Part shown: in pieces, positions 14,886 to 16,466 of the stretch
Layout: every line of letters begins with the position of its first letter
Numbering within the stretch: the first letter of the stretch is position 1
Source: DAONLM01 sp035406685
GTDB taxonomy: Bacteria > Spirochaetota > GWE2-31-10 > MWDO01
Reading direction: 5' to 3'
DNA length: 16,466 bases
Assembly (NCBI GenBank): GCA_035406685.1
Contig: DAONLM010000045.1
Coordinates: forward strand, 1-16,466
Position numbers and translations under genes: made by a program
The notes under the pieces: model-generated
The model's input: only the letters and a program-made list of their open reading frames with translations
What the model was told of the DNA's origin: nothing
Databases searched by the model: none

Positions 14886-16316
14886 TTATTTCTTTTTTAA
14901 AAGCCTATTATTTAAAGCCTTTCTTGATAATCCAAGTAATTTAGCTGCAAGAGTCTGATTATTATTTGTTCTTCGGAGTGCAATATCTGTTATTATATCA
15001 TTCAATTCTTTTAGTTTTGGGAATTCCCCCTTTATATTAAATTGGTTATTTTCATCTATATAAAGAGAAAATATCTCTTCATTATTATTTTTTTCTTTCA
15101 GTTTGGATATTGTTAGATTTAATTTTTCTGGTAGGTGTTTTATAGAAAGAATGCCTTTTTCATATCTACTCATTATATCATAGACAAGGCTCTCCAACTC
15201 TCTTATGTTGCCCGGAAAATCATAATTCCTTAATATATCATAAAACTCTTTTGGAATAAAAGGCTTTTTCTTATTAAAGATTTTACATGCTTTTTCTAAA
15301 AAATGATCAACCAAAAGGGGGATATCATCCTTTCTATCTCTCAATGGGGGGATATTTATATGATGATATTTTAATCGATAATAAAGATCTTTTCTAAAAT
15401 TACCTTCATTAACAAGTTTTTCAATGTCTCTATTTGTAGCAAATATGAATCTTGCATTTGTTACTTTCTCTACATCACTTCCTATCTGATAATATTTTCT
15501 CTCCTGTAAAATATGCAATAACTTTACCTGATTCTCAATATTTAAATCCCCTATCTCATCTAAAAATAGAGTCCCATCTTCTGCTGTTTCTATTAAGCCT
15601 TTTCTTGAAGTAACAGCACCAGTGAATCCGCCTTTACTATGACCAAAAAGAGTATCTGAAATAATATTACTATTCTCAGATGCGATATTAAGCCTTACAA
15701 ATTTTCCACTTCTACCGCTTAATTTGTGAATAGCATTTGCAAACAATTCTTTACCAGTGCCTGTTTCACCTGTAATTAAAATTGGAAGATCTGTTTTTGA
15801 AATGGATTCTATATATTTAAAAATAGAGATCATCTGTTGATTTTGAGTAATTATTTGAGAAAAAATTGGATTTATTTTATATTCTTTTTCTATTAATTTT
15901 GACTTTAAGTCTATATTTAATTCTTTTATTTTTTCTAACTCTAAAATATGTCTTATAGTTAAAAGTAGTTTTGTTTCGTCTATTGGTTTTACAAGGTAAT
16001 CATAAGCCCCTTTTTTAATACAACTTACAGCCATTTCTGCTTTATCTATTGCTGTAATAACAATAATAGGAATCTCTGGTAGTTTTTCTTTAATCTTTTC
16101 GAGTAAAACCTCCCCATTAATTTTAGGCATTATCATATCTAATAAGATTAAAGATGGCATATTTTCTTTTAAGATCAAAAGAGCATCCTCTGGGTTGTTT
16201 GTTGTAATAATATTTGAAAATCCTTCTGTTTTTAAAAAAAAGGATAGACTCTTTAAAAAATGCTCCTCATCATCTATGATGAAAATAGGATTTTCTGGAT
16301 AATTTTTCTGTTGCAT
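14886..16316 (-). CDS. Sigma-54-dependent response regulator, NtrC family
   Basis: The 476-residue protein has the standard three parts. The receiver (10-125) carries Asp15/Asp16, phospho-acceptor Asp60 (LILLDMIMP), Thr88 and Lys110 (LVKP). The AAA+ domain (about 150-395) has Walker A GETGTGKE (183-190), the sigma-54 contact loop GGFTGA (229-234), Walker B GTLFLDEIGDL (248-258), ATNRD (293-297), FRKDLYYRLK (307-316) and sensor 2 GNIRELE (369-375). A Fis-type helix-turn-helix ends the protein (TLAAKLLGLSRKALNNRLLKK, within 455-475). The second residue of the GAFTGA motif is Gly instead of Ala. No histidine kinase is adjacent and no -24/-12 promoter was seen in the window, so partner and targets are elsewhere. 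No Shine-Dalgarno site is visible before the ATG. Confidence 0.96.
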   Translation of the reverse strand: MQQKNYPENPIFIIDDEEHFLKSLSFFLKTEGFSNIITTNNPEDALLILKENMPSLILLDMIMPKINGEVLLEKIKEKLPEIPIIVITAIDKAEMAVSCIKKGAYDYLVKPIDETKLLLTIRHILELEKIKELNIDLKSKLIEKEYKINPIFSQIITQNQQMISIFKYIESISKTDLPILITGETGTGKELFANAIHKLSGRSGKFVRLNIASENSNIISDTLFGHSKGGFTGAVTSRKGLIETAEDGTLFLDEIGDLNIENQVKLLHILQERKYYQIGSDVEKVTNARFIFATNRDIEKLVNEGNFRKDLYYRLKYHHINIPPLRDRKDDIPLLVDHFLEKACKIFNKKKPFIPKEFYDILRNYDFPGNIRELESLVYDIMSRYEKGILSIKHLPEKLNLTISKLKEKNNNEEIFSLYIDENNQFNIKGEFPKLKELNDIITDIALRRTNNNQTLAAKLLGLSRKALNNRLLKKK

Positions 16317-16363
16317 ATATTTTTTATACTAAAAATTTTAAATAAAATCAAATTTAAATATTG

Positions 16364-16393
16364 ATTCTAAAAATAATTTTCAACATACGACAA
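16364..16393 (-). promoter_or_regulatory. Candidate promoter of the sigma-54 regulator gene
   Basis: On the minus strand TTGTCG (16393-16388) and TAGAAT (16369-16364, 5 of 6) are 18 bases apart; the leader would be about 41 bases. The -35 is the right half of the dyad at 16386-16401, the same arrangement as at 4019-4047. An alternative pair, TTGAAA (16383-16378) with TATTTA 17 bases on, has a poorer -10. Confidence 0.45.
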
Positions 16394-16401
16394 TTGTCTG
16401 A
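16386..16401. promoter_or_regulatory. Operator-like dyad, third site (one arm degenerate)
   Basis: TACGACAATTGTCTGA keeps the perfect 10-base core GACAATTGTC and one full arm of the TACGACAATTGTCGTA palindrome found at 4011-4026; the outer three bases of the other arm differ. The intact arm faces the regulator gene and contains its -35 box. Confidence 0.5.
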
Positions 16402-16420
16402 TCTTATAATTTTTTTAGGG

Positions 16421-16462
16421 TGCGATTTTATTTTTAGACAAAATTCTTTTAATTTTTTTCTT
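16421..16462 (-). repeat. AT-rich repeat, copy B (inverted partner of 351-389)
   Basis: Read on the minus strand this segment ends in CTAAAAATAAAATCGCA, identical to the end of copy A, with a similar A/T-rich lead-in. It precedes the sigma-54 regulator gene by about 105 bases. No other copy was found in the window. Function is unknown. Confidence 0.4.
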
Positions 16463-16466
16463 AAAT

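Noticed and set aside
351..16462. The 16-kb interval between the inverted AT-rich elements as a transposon or genomic island
   Set aside because: It has no transposase, integrase or target duplication, and carries core genes such as folP, def and hslVU.

Overview
The window is AT-rich bacterial DNA, by eye well under one third G+C, with densely packed genes and strong Shine-Dalgarno sites such as AGGAGG and AAGGAG. The gene set points to an anaerobic or fermentative bacterium with a didermic envelope: a K+-dependent membrane pyrophosphatase, HslVU protease, a lipoprotein with an SH3b-like region, a class III adenylate/guanylate cyclase ending in a W-x-G-x-W tail, and a sigma-54 activator. A low-GC spirochaete would fit, but that is inference from gene content and no marker gene here settles it. 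No rRNA, tRNA, insertion sequence, prophage or CRISPR array was seen. Apart from the palindromic regulatory sites this looks like core chromosome.

Layout. (1) 1-274, minus: the 5' part of an unrecognised small protein with a possible ribbon-helix-helix segment. (2) 421-2884, plus: promoter, hppA and a hairpin terminator. (3) 2911-3941, plus: a 43-residue CXXC microprotein translationally coupled to a NapH-like polyferredoxin membrane protein. (4) 3965-5066, plus: two palindromes whose centres lie 42 bp apart, a promoter whose -35 box lies inside the second one, and a D-Ala-D-Ala-ligase-like ATP-grasp enzyme. (5) 5063-6690, minus: a lipoprotein and folP, overlapping by 4 bp and driven by an extended -10 promoter. 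(6) 6707-7365, plus: a self-contained single-gene unit for an unknown 170-residue protein. (7) 7423-11714, minus: a probable six-gene operon hslV-hslU-receiver-plsC-tandem ACT-def behind a near-consensus promoter. (8) 11745-14870, minus: a membrane class III cyclase and an overlapping membrane coiled-coil protein, with a promoter that predicts a leaderless mRNA. (9) 14886-16401, minus: a sigma-54-dependent response regulator whose candidate promoter carries the same GACAATTGTCGTA operator-like sequence as the ATP-grasp gene.

How the genes relate. Protein quality control and N-terminal processing (HslVU, deformylase) share an operon with phospholipid synthesis (PlsC) and two small regulatory proteins. 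Signalling is heavily represented: a stand-alone receiver, an NtrC-type activator and a cyclase. The least expected signal is the TACGACA-WW-TGTCGTA dyad: two full copies before the ATP-grasp gene and one 3/4 copy before the NtrC-type gene, in both cases covering a TTGTCG -35 box. This suggests a small regulon under a regulator not encoded in this window.
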